NCBI RefSeq assembly: GCF_014805625.2
Contig: NW_023998491.1
Span: 432,634 to 496,633, forward strand
Source of the DNA: Glossina fuscipes
Lineage: Eukaryota; Arthropoda; Insecta; Diptera; Glossinidae
Direction of reading: 5' to 3'
Length of the DNA: 64,000 bases
This document shows, one piece after another, positions 24,925-36,199 of this stretch. The translations under genes were made by a program, and so were the position numbers. The notes under the pieces were generated by a model. The model was given only the letters and a program-made list of their open reading frames with translations. It did no database searches and was not told the origin of the DNA. Position 1 is the stretch's first letter. Each line of letters begins with the position of its first letter.

Positions 24925-25660
24925 GAAAATTAATACTCAGTTGCTATCGAATCTTTTATGCGTCATCATCCTTATCCTATAAAAGACGGAAAAAAGTAAG
25001 AATATAAATTTGCATCCTCTGCAATGTTAGGTGGGCGTGACAAATATTCTTTCATTTTTGTGGAACAATTTCGTAGAAATTGATGTCGTGTATCCCGTTG
25101 TATGTTATGAGTAACGAGCAAAAGTATTCTCTGACTTCGTTGTATAGACGTGTCGGCGTTTTAGGCGCATTCTTCGACCTGTTTGCGCCATTTTCAAACT
25201 CTTTTACAAATTTGTAGGTGATATCTACTTCTTTACGAACGCGAGAGTGTTTACCACAGATATTATATAGTTGGGCAGACGGACAGACATGCTTAAGTGC
25301 CTTACGAATTCGGTATTTTCAAGTCGATAGATTCAGTTTTACGGCCAGGAGAATGTTTACAATCGAAATTACACAAATAGACAGACGAGCATCCTTAAAT
25401 CGATTCCAAATTTAGTGCTCATCAATAACACATACACGTAATTAAGTCTCTGAAGGTGCCCCAGAAAATTGCGAACGTTTTGATCAAATAAGCATGCTCT
25501 TCCATCCTGCAGTGGCATGGATATAAAAAGAGAAATTGTTTATTCACTTGTATTTATGCAAATAGAGGAAAAATTGAAATAAATTATCCTGAATAAAAAT
25601 CCACCTAAAGGTTTTTTTCTTCCTTCGGTGATGGGTATAAAAATTATCTTCAACATTCTA
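24925..25660 (-). mobile_element. Helentron-like relics, family II, two modules
   Basis: Reverse orientation: ATCGAATCTTTTATGCGTC..., GTGGGCGTGACAAAT, GTTTGCGCCATTTTCAAACT, then two GACAGAC modules (25273 and 25378), CTCATCAATAACACATACACG, AAGTCTCTGAAGGTGCC, CATCCTGCAGTGGCATGGAT. A terminal copy TCGGTGATGGGTATAAAAAT sits at 25627. Confidence 0.65.
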
Positions 25661-26225
25661 ATGCTGTAGCATTTGTGGTCGCGAACATGTCAAGTGGAAT
25701 TCGCATGACATCTTAAAGAGCATATCTTATAAAACTTTCCTCTTCTTTTCTGCTTTACCCTGTTGCCACATTGTGAAAAGTTTCGCAAAATAGCTCTGCT
25801 TTCCTTGCAGACAAATCTTCTAAAAAGTTTTGACTTTTTTCTCTGACATTTTTGTTTTCGTAGTAATGGGCGCCGGAAAAATTCTCGTCGTATTTATAAG
25901 TCTAGAACAAGTGTCAGATTTTTTCAAGTTCTTATAGTTTTTATATAATAAAAGAAAGAAACAACTTTTTGGAAAGGAGAAAAGTTTTTCTGGATTAGAA
26001 CATTTTTCCACACATGTCGCAAGCGTTAATGAAAAAAAACTCGAAAATTTAAAAACAAATTTCCCTGCAAATCATCCAAAGCACACCTTGCTTATATAAG
26101 GATGTAACATGGAATATTTAATTCCAAACGTAGCTCTTCTTTTCTTTTGACGTCTTTCACTGAGAGGAGGGGAGGGAAGGCTCGGCTATTCGTGACGGTG
26201 ACGTTCAGAAAGAAAATAAAGAAAA
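25661..26225. other. Intron sequence, nothing recognised
   Basis: No gene or element identified. Confidence 0.45.
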
Positions 26226-26249
26226 AAAAAAATAGAGAGGTAGCACTAC

Positions 26250-26385
26250 GCCTTTACGGCTTTACCGACTGATACCGCGCTATAGCCACCGTCAAAGAAA
26301 ACTCGACCCCACTTGAGATTTGAATTTACAGACATTTCTTAGCCGCAATTCTTAACTACTCGGACATCCATGCGGATAATTAATT
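26250..26385 (-). repeat. tRNA-derived SINE fragment
   Basis: Minus strand text corresponding to AACTCGACCCCACTTGAGATTTGAATT resembles the B-box region and following body of the other SINE copies (ATCTCAAGTG...GAGTTTTC). The A-box half (…CCGAGTAGTTAAGAATTGCGGC) is visible at 26340-26362 in reverse complement. Confidence 0.5.
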
Positions 26386-27180
26386 AATTAATTACAACTA
26401 ATGTGGACCCTCGACAAGTAAAGGCGTAACATCTACCAATTCCACATAGTCCTCCCAGATTGGTTTCGCAAAATCCCAGATTTTCTTTTCACATTTGCTT
26501 GTCACTTATCATCACCGCACACATACAGAGCGAGTGATTGTCTACTTGGGAAAATAAAATATTTGAATAAAATAAAAAATAAAAAATAAATAAAAAAAAA
26601 ACTTGTGATAATATTTTAGTAAATATATCAAATCAATTATAAAAGTCTTAACAATATTCTATTAGTCAATGTTAACCATATTTCCGAACATTGGAAACGT
26701 CAGATGCTCCAATCGCTACAGATTTGAGCCCGGAAAGAATCATTATTGCTAGTAACTGGCCAAACAACAACAAACAACTTAATCTACGTACATCAGATTC
26801 TGTCTACATTGAGAATACATTTTTGCTCTTTCCAATCCAATCGTATGTCTTATAAGTTAAGGGATCCCGACAATCGCTTTTCTTAAATCTCGGCATAATG
26901 TCTTTCATGTTGAAATATCACGTGAATGAAAAAGAAATGAAGAAAAAGTCCATTAACCTTTCGCTACGATATTTTGAGGTTACTTTTGTTGATGTGATAG
27001 TTAGATAGGATACGTTTTTCAATAAAAAGTGGTTTTAAATTAAACCCAAAAAGCTGATTAATGAATAATGAGAAAGTAGTAAATTACTTTCTATTATATT
27101 TTGAAGTTTCATTCTTGATATGAACACGTGTGAAGTTGTGAAGTAATTCATGGTTAGCAAAACATCAACTTGAAAGAACG
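26386..27180. other. Intron sequence, nothing recognised
   Basis: AT-rich with short (TTAA)n at 26380-26395. No gene seen. Confidence 0.45.
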
Positions 27181-27186
27181 TGCATG

Positions 27187-27207
27187 ACACACAGCCACAC
27201 ACACACA

Positions 27208-27253
<46 letters not shown>

Positions 27254-27288
27254 CACTCACACATACACACAGACACACACACACACAT
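27187..27288. repeat. (CA)n microsatellite
   Basis: A nearly pure CA tract at 27204-27252 flanked by interrupted CA repeats. Confidence 0.95.
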
Positions 27289-27634
27289 AGAGATATTACT
27301 TTAATTAAAAACCATGCAACGGTTATCAATTCCGCCTTAAGAAAGTGTTTAAGGGTAATGGGACTATACGTGTGTGTATGTCACTATACGTGTTCAGTAA
27401 AAGCTTTTATAGCATCGGAGGCAAAATTTCTGTTTTATCGCATAACCCCAGGTAAAGTTACTTCTTCTAGGCGTACGTAACCTAATACGACGATGGACAA
27501 TAAATTGCCGAGGCCATGCTCAAATACAGATTAAGGGAGAGTCGTGTGCACCATGACTGCCATATATTTTAGATTGCATGTGAATGAGTATGAGTTGGTG
27601 TAAAATGTTATAGCTAAACGGTGGACTATTTTTA

Positions 27635-28010
27635 GTCTACACCACTTGTGGCAGATGATATATTAACTTAGTGCGGTCGTATGTAACCTGCAGAAGGGCC
27701 TAAGATGGACACACCTTCTATTGTACCGTTCGATTAAGAATCATTATCTTAATTGAGCTACGTCTGTCTGTCTGTCCCTCTGGCCAGGTAAATTTGTCTT
27801 TAAGCTACAGCTCGTAATTTTTGAGATAATTTGATTAAATTTGGTCCTATGTCGAGTTTTCGCCCAAGGACCAGCTCTTTTGAAAATGATTCGGATCGCT
27901 CTACTTTATCGACCACTCACAGTATAACGCATTGTTCTGAAAAGTCGTTAAATTACAATATGACTGGACTTGGAAGAATACTCCGCCTAAATTAGGAAAC
28001 GTAATATATT
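27635..28010 (+). mobile_element. Helentron-like relic, family I
   Basis: TACACCACTTGTGGCAGATG, GTGCGGTCGTATGTAACCTG, AGGGCCTAAGATGG, CTGTCTGTCTGTCCCTC, AGCTACAGCTCGTAATTTTT, TTTTCGCCCAAGGACC, GAAAATGATTCGGATCG. This is one of the clearer copies. Confidence 0.75.
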
Positions 28011-28531
28011 TTTTTTTTGGATACCTCGTAACAGTATATGAAAAATGATTCTGACAAGCAAGATTTGAATATGTTTAGCTAGCTACATATAGATTCATAT
28101 GATATAGAATTTTGATCACAGGATTTTTTAGCGCGCAACGAATAAGAAAGTTATATTGAGGCTTAACCGAATATTTGATACCCAAAACAAAAAAAAAATT
28201 CAGGAGAAAGAGTGAAAAAGCGATATTTTGATTTTTTGATATTGCTGGACGGATCTAGATGATTCTATCCTATTTTCGTACACTTCCTTTTTATTGTCGT
28301 ATCTATTGGCTTTTGTGACTAATGTATAATGACTTTGCTTCTGACAATAGAGGTGTTCTCTGTCTATTATGTATCAGACCGTGCAACGCAAGACTTTTCA
28401 ATGTTTTTGCAAATTATTGAGTCAATATTGTAATATTGCGACTGAGAGTATGTTTACCACACACGAATACATAGAAGAGCAAAAGGACATACCCGAATCG
28501 ATTCAAATTAAGAATATTTATACTATATTTG

Positions 28532-29239
28532 CAGTCAAACCTGTTTTTGTGCGGTAGACAGGGACCGCAGAAAAAAAACCGCACAAAAAAAAATATTCAA
28601 AAACTTCATAAATAGCTATAAGAAATAATTTTTCACAGCATATTAGAGAAAATTTTTTTTATGCGGTAGAGAGGGACCGCATAAAAAAAGTCTCACTTAG
28701 AAAATATGTCAAAGCTTCACGAAATAGCAAGAAAGTGCTTTCCAAACAAAATAAATAATTAAATTACACATTGAAACATATAAAAAAATTTTAATTTCTA
28801 ATTTTAAACAAGGAGAAATTTTCAAAATGTACATAATTCAATACTACTCGTCGTAGTTCAAAACGCGCATATCAAAAATCATAAAAAACTATATCTAAAT
28901 AGGGAAAACAATTAATTTACCTTTAATCTCACTATAAAATTAATCCTGTCTTAATGGTTAAAAGGTCAGCAATTAACTAAAGTTATTAGATGGCGCAGTA
29001 TGTACATATTGAAATTGGCTGATGCAATATATGCATAAGAACATTGAGCATGCGTAATGAAATAGGCTGATGCAATAGGCATGACAATGGCTGTTGCAAT
29101 GTGTACATACACACTGATAGCAAAAAAAGTGATGCCAACACAGTTCAGAGATTCATATACCGCACAAAAAAGAATCGCACAAAAAGAATCGCACAAAAAA
29201 AGCGCATAAAAAAAGACCGCACAAAAACAGGTTTGAGTG
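28532..29239. mobile_element. 708-bp element with about 24-bp terminal inverted repeats (MITE-like)
   Basis: The left end CAGTCAAACCTGTTTTTGTG continues as CGGTA; the right end ...CCGCACAAAAACAGG continues as TTTGAGTG. The two are inverted copies with one mismatch in the first 23 bases. TA follows the right end; the left flank is TG, so a TA target duplication is possible but not intact. There is no transposase ORF. Subterminal GCGGTAGAGAGGGACCGCAT motifs occur at 28551 and 28663, and four CGCACAAAAA-type words stand near the right end. CAGT-like ends with TA flank fit the Tc1/mariner/pogo superfamily. Confidence 0.8.
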
Positions 29240-29584
29240 TATACTATAGGGTTTCTGAGTTTTCTTTCTGGATATTGAACATGTATGGGCTTATTTTTCT
29301 ATAAGAAAGGTATAAAAAGGTTCTTCAAAGCTTTAAGAAAGCGAGAAAAATTTGCTTTAGGTGACTACTCTCAGGAAAGAATGTATTAGCAAAACTCTTA
29401 TAGATCTTATATTAAATGCAATCGTCAATGGGCAAAAATAGAACCGCTATCGCTAGTCCTCGACATTACTTAAAAAACGGAAAATGGAAATAATTAAAGA
29501 AACTTCAACTTTGCATCCATAATTTCTAAGGTCAGCAGATATATTCACATTATAGCAATAAGACAAGCTAAGTTAAAGGGGGAG

Positions 29585-29880
29585 GAGTATGTTGATTTTT
29601 TTCAAAACGTTTGCAGCACCCAGAAGCAGGGGTCGGGCATTTCATAAAATGGATATATATTTTTGGCAGCCATTAAATTCTGAACCGATTTAAGCCGATT
29701 TCTCTCTGCCCGTCTATGTACAGTCTATTATAAATAATCTCCGGGCCAAAAATTTCGCAGAAACATCCGAAATTTTTGCAAATTGATCTTAAAAATGGGG
29801 TAATCGTCCTACAGACAGACATGAATTTGGGCAGATAAACCTATGAAAACTTGGACTTATATTCTACGGACGTTGTTCTA
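29585..29880 (+). mobile_element. Helentron-like relic, family II
   Basis: TTCAAAACGTTTGCAGCACC, CAGAAGCAGGGGTCG, TTCTGAACCGATTTAAGCC, CTGCCCGTCTATG, TTCGCAGAAACATCCG follow family II order. A second copy follows directly. Confidence 0.65.
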
Positions 29881-29884
29881 GAAC

Positions 29885-30320
29885 CAATTTTATAGTGTAT
29901 TGAAATTTCATTTTTTTTTTTATCAAAACCTTCCTATTCCCCAGAAGCAAGCTTCAAACATTCCGAAAAAGTACAAACATTCATAATGCACATAAACATT
30001 TCGATCGATTCGTCTGTCCATCTGTCCGTCGCCTCAATTGACTAGTACGTGCGTTGCACACGTTCTCCCGTCCACATCGCAAACAAAGGGGGAACGCCTA
30101 CAATACAATCAAAGCATAGAAGATATTTTTACTTTCCACATTTTTTACTCGTTGCTCGCAACTAAAAAACTACAACAAATACTATTTAAATTTCCACTTT
30201 TATTGTACAAAATGCGGAAAAATTCATTCATGCCCACACATTTTTATAGAGTATGAAAATTTAGTTTTTGACTTTTTTTTTTAAGTTCACGATGATGGGT
30301 GTAAAAGGTCCTATCATGAC
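29885..30320 (+). mobile_element. Helentron-like relic, family II
   Basis: CCCCAGAAGCAAGCTTC, GATCGATTCGTCTGTCCATC, TGTCCGTCGCC, ACGTTCTCCCGTCC, then CATGCCCACACATTTTTATAG and GATGATGGGTGTAAAAGGTC at the far end. Confidence 0.65.
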
Positions 30321-31219
30321 CTAGTATCATTTTATTCTTTGTTTTTTTTTTTTTTTTTGTTTTGCATATTTTTGAACTTTCATATTCAGGATTGTTTTTA
30401 GAAAATTTTCGTAAATTTCCATGAAAATATTTTGCCATGAAATAGTTGAATACATTAAAGCTTTTATAGTTACTGCTATTTACTTACGCCCTCCTCCCTC
30501 CATCATGAATAGAAAATACCACATAAACTTTATATATATTTCGATTTAGGTTCGATATACAAGATAATCGTTTATTTACATTTGTTTGTGTGTTTCCGAT
30601 TCTCTCTTAATTGTTAGAACAATTCGCAAACGCAAATATTAAGAGAAAACGAAATTAAAACAACATGGCTTATGGGTTATATATAAGCAGAATATGAAAG
30701 TTATTAATTACGAACACAGAAATATGGCCAAAAGGCAGCAAAAAAAAAAAATTTAATCTATACTTGCGAGAAATATTTCCCAGAGATATTTGATAGGTTA
30801 GTGTAAATGTGTTCCTGATTGGGCCATAATTAGCAAAATACTTTCATTGATTTGATGGCCTTCACAAATGTTTGCCTTAAAGCGAGTAAGTATTGTTCGT
30901 TCTCTACCGCATGTCAATAAAATTTCAATAAATTTTTATGTCTTTCATTTATTTCTAAAAGTCATTCAATGCCTTAAGTACTATGCTAGAAAGCTAGGCT
31001 CGAGCAATTGGGATAAAATTAAATTGGTTTCGGAAGTAAACATATGTAATGAATGTTTACTTTGAAGCCTTGAAAATTCAATTAATCTTATTTGCTCCTT
31101 TGAAGGAAAATGCAATTTCTGTACTTTTTACTTTTGATTTAGAGATAAGTCATCAGTAAGTCAAACTAATCTTCATAGGCTTTTCTTTTAATTATATCTT
31201 ATAGAATTTGTAATCAATG
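30321..31219. other. Intron sequence, nothing recognised
   Basis: T tract at 30341-30359. No gene or element identified. Confidence 0.45.
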
Positions 31220-31790
31220 GATGCATATTAAGTTTGTGCGAATGTTTGTAATACCTAGAAGGACTTTAAATAGAGTCACCTTTTCATCATACCGATCAAT
31301 TCAAAATCAGTTTCTGGTTCGATTTAAGCATCCCTCTGTCCGTCTCTTTCATGCCTGCGGATGCATTTTCTCTTTCAATTCATAGGTGACAATACATTGA
31401 TGCAAGTATGTGCGGACGTATGTAACAGTCAGAAGAGCGTAAGATGGACTTGCCATGCATTATACAGCATTTTCTGAAACAATTTAAGTTTGTCTGTCCG
31501 TCTGTCCATGCATTTGTACAGCACGCAATGAATTTAATGCACTGACACAACCCAAGAACGAATTCTAATACAAACAGTTCGAGTCGGACTACATTTCCAA
31601 ATACTTCCCATACTAAATCTTCTTTTAAAAAAGATACGGAGAGAAAATGGCAATTTCCTAAATTTCTTCGATAAAAATCCCTGAGTAATAGTATTTCGCC
31701 ATTCTAGATTAATATGAAGATCGGATAGGGTAATTTTTTGAAACTCTCCCAATAATTTTTTGAACCTCTCCTACTCCCAAATTCCAATTG
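31220..31790 (+). mobile_element. Helentron-like relic, family I, duplicated 5' module
   Basis: The 5' module appears twice. First: TTTGTGCGAATGTTTGTAAT, AGAAGGACTTTAAATAG, CCCTCTGTCCGTCTC. Second: TGTGCGGACGTATGTAACAG, AGAAGAGCGTAAGATGGAC, GTCTGTCCGTCTGTCC. The middle (ACTGACACAACCC...) is diverged. Confidence 0.65.
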
Positions 31791-31839
31791 TCAAAAATTC
31801 ATAATGATAATTCATCTATAATATTAATTTGACATAGAG

Positions 31840-32345
31840 ATTAACACTTACCGCTTTTGGATCATGTAGATCTATTTATTTGATTCCATCCGTTATAAGA
31901 ATTCTATGCCAAAAAGGTCTACATTTTAACGATTTTGTGATAAAAATTTTCCCGTAATAGCAGCAATTGGAATAAATTCGAGCCACACGAGTTCATTTTT
32001 TTTACCCATTTGCTAATAAGCTTTGCCAGGGATAGTAAGCTCTTTGGAGAAAAGATTTAATTTTTATATTTTTGAATAAAAATTTGTCCACAATAGCAGT
32101 AGCAGTAGCAGCTTAAAAAGTAGTTGGAATAAATTTGTGCCAAGTGGGTCAATATTTTTTACGTAACCAGTTACGACCACGACTGGTTTGTTTCTCCTAT
32201 GAGGGAGACAGATGAAAAATAATAAAATCTTTAACAAGTCAATTCATTGATGTCGTGACCTTGCCCCAAAACGTGAGTGCTTTCACGTAAACAAGCCATT
32301 GGATGAAGATGATGTATAATCTTTGGCTTATTATCACGAAAATCC
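31840..32345 (+). mobile_element. Helentron-like family I 3' module (duplicated)
   Basis: GGATCATGTAGATCTATTT, AAAAAGGTCTACATTTTAAC, AATTTTCCCGTAATAGCAGC and a second diverged round at 31985-32165 (GAGCCACACGAGTTC; GTCCACAATAGCAG) match the inner modules of the copy at 4.5-5.6 kb. Confidence 0.5.
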
Positions 32346-32349
32346 GTCT

Positions 32350-32496
32350 GAGTAGCCGAAGGCGAAGAATCTCGACTACCAAGTCAATGGTCGTGCGATC
32401 GAATCTCAAGTGCGGTGGAGTTTTTCATAAAAAGCCGATAGCCCTTAGAGGCTAGTGCTTTTAACAGTTTAGTCTTAGAATTTATTTCTCTGGCGA

Positions 32497-32526
<30 letters not shown>
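32350..32526 (+). repeat. tRNA-derived SINE with (AAT)n tail
   Basis: The tRNA-like head has an A-box-like TAGCCGAAGGCGAAGAATC and a B-box-like GGTCGTGCGATCGAATCTC. The body includes AGTGCGGTGGAGTTTTTC and CCGATAGCCCTTAGAGG. It ends in (AAT)n at 32502-32526. It seems to interrupt the family I helentron-like copy, whose 3' end (AGGATATTGAATGGTCTGCC) resumes at 32573. Confidence 0.7.
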
Positions 32527-32529
<3 letters not shown>

Positions 32530-33256
32530 CACGAAAATGATTAATTAACTGCATTAGGCCAAGGGTTAAGTTGTAGGATATTGAATGGTCTGCCTAGCCC
32601 GACTATAATGTTTTTACTTAGTTTCTTTTAAAATTCTTTGGACAAAAAACACGGCAAAATAATGATTTTGGTTTTCTCTTTCTCACTCTTTCTGCCAAAT
32701 TCTGTATACGGACACCTAAAAACCAACTTGCCCAACATAAACACTTTCCCCTTAAATGTCTGGTCAATGGCCAGCAAAATATTGTTCTCTGTAATTTAAA
32801 AAACAAATTATACACAAACCAATAGATAAACTCGTACATAGTTATTTTAATTTCCTGCCAAATACCAACAAAAGTGTAAACAAAGAATCAACGACAGTAC
32901 TGCTTGCCTAAGGGAATTGTATTTTTCAAAATATATATTTTTTTATTGCTTGGTCTAGAAACACACAAAGTGAAGATATTTAACGTTTTTCCTTTTATGA
33001 AAATTTATAAATATTAGACCCGTTATATCTAAATGCAATATAGAATTGTTATATATAAAGAATTTGCTTTCAACGTATTGCCAAATAATTATCGATTCGC
33101 ACAATGTTTCCAAATCTATTTGCATACCCTGTAATTAATTCAACGTTTGATGAAAACAATCGCCTCTTCTGCAAAAATACATTTATGTTTATTCATTTAT
33201 AAAGTTCTACTCCGTAAATTTGCGATTAACCTGCTGATAGATATATGTGTATATAC
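32527..33256. other. Helentron-like 3' end, then AT-rich intron
   Basis: The 3' terminus of family I (TAGCCCGACTATAATG) is at 32595-32612. Nothing else recognised to 33256. Confidence 0.45.
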
Positions 33257-33363
33257 AAAGTCTCCGCACTATACACACATATGGATATAAATGAAAAAAA
33301 ATATATTGATTTTTGATTGACTGATCGAATTAATGAAACTTTTTGTTCAAGCGCGGAGACTTT
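33257..33363. mobile_element. 107-bp inverted-repeat element
   Basis: Perfect 11-bp inverted ends AAAGTCTCCGC and GCGGAGACTTT bound a 107-bp interval. Flanks are TATAC on the left and TTATATG on the right, so a TATA-like target duplication is possible. It cannot encode a protein and is probably a very small non-autonomous DNA element. Confidence 0.55.
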
Positions 33364-33610
33364 TTATATGACCTAATATATATATATATATATATATCAA
33401 TATATGAAATATACTTAAATTAACTCATTGCTGTCTTTTGTACAAGTCTATTGCGGATGTTGCTCCCATCAGTACATGCGCTGCACTGATTCCTTAGAAG
33501 AAAGACCTTTGAAAAAAACGCTGATCTCATCTTAACCTTTGCACTTAACAGAACACAATCGTCAAGTGGTGCCCCTCGCAAAATCTCTTGCTTATAACTA
33601 AAATGATAAT

Positions 33611-33710
33611 NNNNNNNNNNNNNNNNNNNNNNNNNNNNNNNNNNNNNNNNNNNNNNNNNNNNNNNNNNNNNNNNNNNNNNNNNNNNNNNNNNNNNNNNNN
33701 NNNNNNNNNN
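33611..33710. other. Assembly gap, 100 N
   Basis: Exactly 100 N. The 17 bases just before the gap (33594-33610) and just after it (33711-33727) are identical but for one base, which suggests overlapping contig ends that were not merged. Confidence 0.99.
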
Positions 33711-34074
33711 ATAACTAAATTGATAATGAAGAAGAGATGATGAACGTTTTGCTTACTGAACTTTAATTGCCAACATCCCTTCTCGGCTTCATATTCTTGC
33801 AATCAAATCATGCCTCGGGAACTATTCACAATTATTTCACTTTCTTCCGAGTCATAATCCAATTCAGAAATGTGTTTAAGTACTATCTCTTGTACGTTTT
33901 TTCCCTTATTTCCCCTCAGTATCTTCAAGCGTTTAATTATTTCACCACAATTTTTAGATCAGTTATGGTTAGATTAATTCTATTCGATTCATTTTCTTCG
34001 AAATCGGCCAAGTTATAAAGCGATCATCTGTAATACTTCGAGGAAAGTATTCCTTTAAAAATTGCTCACTTAGG

Positions 34075-34430
34075 CAATATGGATAAAGACAACATCTTTT
34101 AGGCGTTTAAGGCTAGAATCCACATACGGCTTAGTTTGTAGCTCTGTCTGGATAGACGTCTTGTTCTTGCTACAGCATGTCTGTTGCACTGTAGATGGCC
34201 TTATCTTATTTACAGATAATATAGATAAAAAAACATCTTAGGATGGTTAAGGTTAGAAGCCACATACAGCTTAGTTTGTAGCTCTGTTTGGTTAGATATC
34301 TTGTTGTTGCTATAGCATGTCTGTGGCACCGCACATGCTCTTATCTTATTTACAGATAATGTAGATAAAAAAAACATCTTAGGTTAATTCTGTTGCACGT
34401 TACATTAGCTTATCTTATTTATATGCCTCG
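34075..34430. repeat. 141-bp tandem repeat, about 2.3 copies
   Basis: AACATCTT(T/A) starts at 34091, 34232 and 34373, exactly 141 bp apart. Each unit contains CCACATAC(G/A)GCTTAGTTTG, GCTATAGCATGTCTG and CTTATCTTATTTACAGATAA. The third copy is cut short after about 45 bp but the CTTATCTTATTTAT word recurs at 34410. Confidence 0.9.
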
Positions 34431-34534
34431 AATAAGGCGAATAAATGAATAGAATGTCACGAGATGAAAGTGCGCAGTTTTATCGCTTTTCCGTTTTTTA
34501 AAGCCTTGAATAAATCTTCAAATTAAGTCATCGC

Positions 34535-34850
34535 TTTTATTTACGTTTGAACAAAGCGCACAGGCAAGCGAGGAGGCATTGTCCGCCTTTTAATTTCATT
34601 AATCTATGAAAAAATTGAAGCGTACTAATCTCAAAATTTTTTCGTTTTACTAAGCTTTGACTAAACTGCACGAAATCTATTTCACCTCTTTTCTTGTCTT
34701 CATAGTCTTTGGAAAAAGCGAACAGAATCAACTTCATCAACTTTCCATTTGATTAATCTTTGAACAAAGTGAGCAAAAGCAATTTCATTACTTTTCCGTT
34801 TCCATAGCCCTTTTTGGACAAAGCGAATAAGTGCATCTCCTTCACTTGTT
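34535..34850 (-). repeat. 51-bp minisatellite, coding-like on the minus strand
   Basis: The word CTTTG(A/G)ACAAAGCGAA recurs about every 50 bp (near 34545, 34660, 34708, 34757, 34811). On the minus strand it translates as a 17-residue repeat of the pattern F-x-Q-x-L-x-K-x-K-x-x-E-I, visible in two open stretches (34537-34740 and 34700-34966). Repeats of 51 bp keep any frame, so this may not be a gene. Confidence 0.65.
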
Positions 34851-35189
34851 ATTAACAAGTGAATATCGTAACTGGCGTACATTTTTGGCATAATTAACTT
34901 ACGAAACATATGATAGGCAACATAATAATTTAGTTGAAATAAGCAACACTTAGACCACCCGTCCATATCTATGTTGATTTTCCTTTATACCTCATATATA
35001 AGTTCTGTGTTTCGTAGTGTGCGAAATAATGAGAGCAATATATGCGGGTTTTTTATTTCATGAATGTAATGAAACAGAGATTTTTTCGTAGGTGACCTAA
35101 CGCACTTTATCTTATTTCACAGACACTGATATGCCTATCTAGAGGAATATTAATGACAAGGAGAAGAAGAACAAGAACAAGACGCAATT

Positions 35190-35340
35190 AATAATGTAGA
35201 ATTCTCTTCATCTCTCTTAAAGCATTGGCATCTAAGGCTATCGACTTTATTGAAAACCCTATCGCACTCAAGATTTGACCCCACGAGCATTGATTTGTTA
35301 GTTAAAATACTTTCCCTGCTCGGTGCATGTTTTAATTTCT
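35190..35340 (-). repeat. tRNA-derived SINE
   Basis: Reverse complement carries GAGCAGGGAAAGTATTTTAA (A-box side), GCTCGTGGGGTCAAATCTTG (B-box side) and TCGATAGCCTTAGATGCCAA, matching the copy at 32.35 kb. Confidence 0.6.
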
Positions 35341-35685
35341 AATATTCGAAGTTCCCAAAAGTATACTATCGTAATTAGGGAAATTCTGATCAATTTCTCC
35401 TTCTGCTGGGCACATCTGGAACCATCTCCATTAAAATTTGTCTTTGTTCACCGACAACTATCTTGATTAGTGGAGGATTTTTCATCCGACAGTGGGAGAA
35501 ATGCATACCTTGTCATCATCTCTAACCTCATTAATCCAGCGACAGCTGTCATGTTTACTCAACATCAACAGGCAATGGACGGCCCCTGAATTTTCGAGAG
35601 ATTATTTCGTGTAATGGTTAATTTTTAATATTCGAGATTCGGCTTTGAAAACAGAACACTGCACTGTAAAAATTATCAGCAAACT

Positions 35686-35865
35686 ATGAACTCTGGCATG
35701 ACAAATTTCCTCTTTCTTCTTGTCAAGGGTAAAATCTATGGCCCATTTATCGTAACCGATGGTAATTTGATTGGGTTGCTGGGAGAGGCTTTTTATTCGA
35801 TGTTAAGAAAATTGGAAACTTTATCACCATCTCTAGCTGCAATGCTCTTTACAGCGAATCGATAA
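35686..35865 (+). other. Possible 59-codon ORF of unknown nature
   Basis: The open frame has balanced composition (KGKIYGPFIVTDGNLIGLLG in the middle) and begins with ATG at 35686. The reverse strand is also mostly open here. I see no splice sites or homology; an old mobile-element ORF on either strand is as likely as a gene. The surroundings 35341-36200 are slightly less AT-rich than average but show nothing else. Confidence 0.2.
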
Positions 35866-36199
35866 TCGACAGTTGTGAAGCGTACTCGGGATCTATAGCT
35901 AAACACTGGTCCCAGTTAATTGCTAATTGTTGTTTTTTTCGAGGAAAGCACATTTTTCATGCTTTTAAGCTTTTATTGAATTCATTTCAAGTTCTTCACA
36001 GTGTTTAGCAGTCTTTTACAGTAAGAATTCTTTCATTTAAGCGGAAAGTACTGTAAATGCTTTATTCTGCTCTGGCAAATGTATGAAATCAATCATTTGG
36101 TTAAACACCAGCTGCGCTAGCGCACCCTCCAAGCATTGATCATTTGATTAGGCTGCACAGTATTCAAACATTAACACACCGAACAACATTGTAGAACAC

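Noticed and set aside
27415..27462. Possible 44-bp exon after TTTTATAG with donor GTAAAG, phase-compatible with the 21555 exon
   Set aside because: Too short, no hydrophobic content, and such chance splice pairs are frequent in this much sequence.
27184..27480. 98-codon His/Thr-rich ORF and its Cys/Val-rich antisense partner
   Set aside because: Translation of the (CA)n microsatellite.
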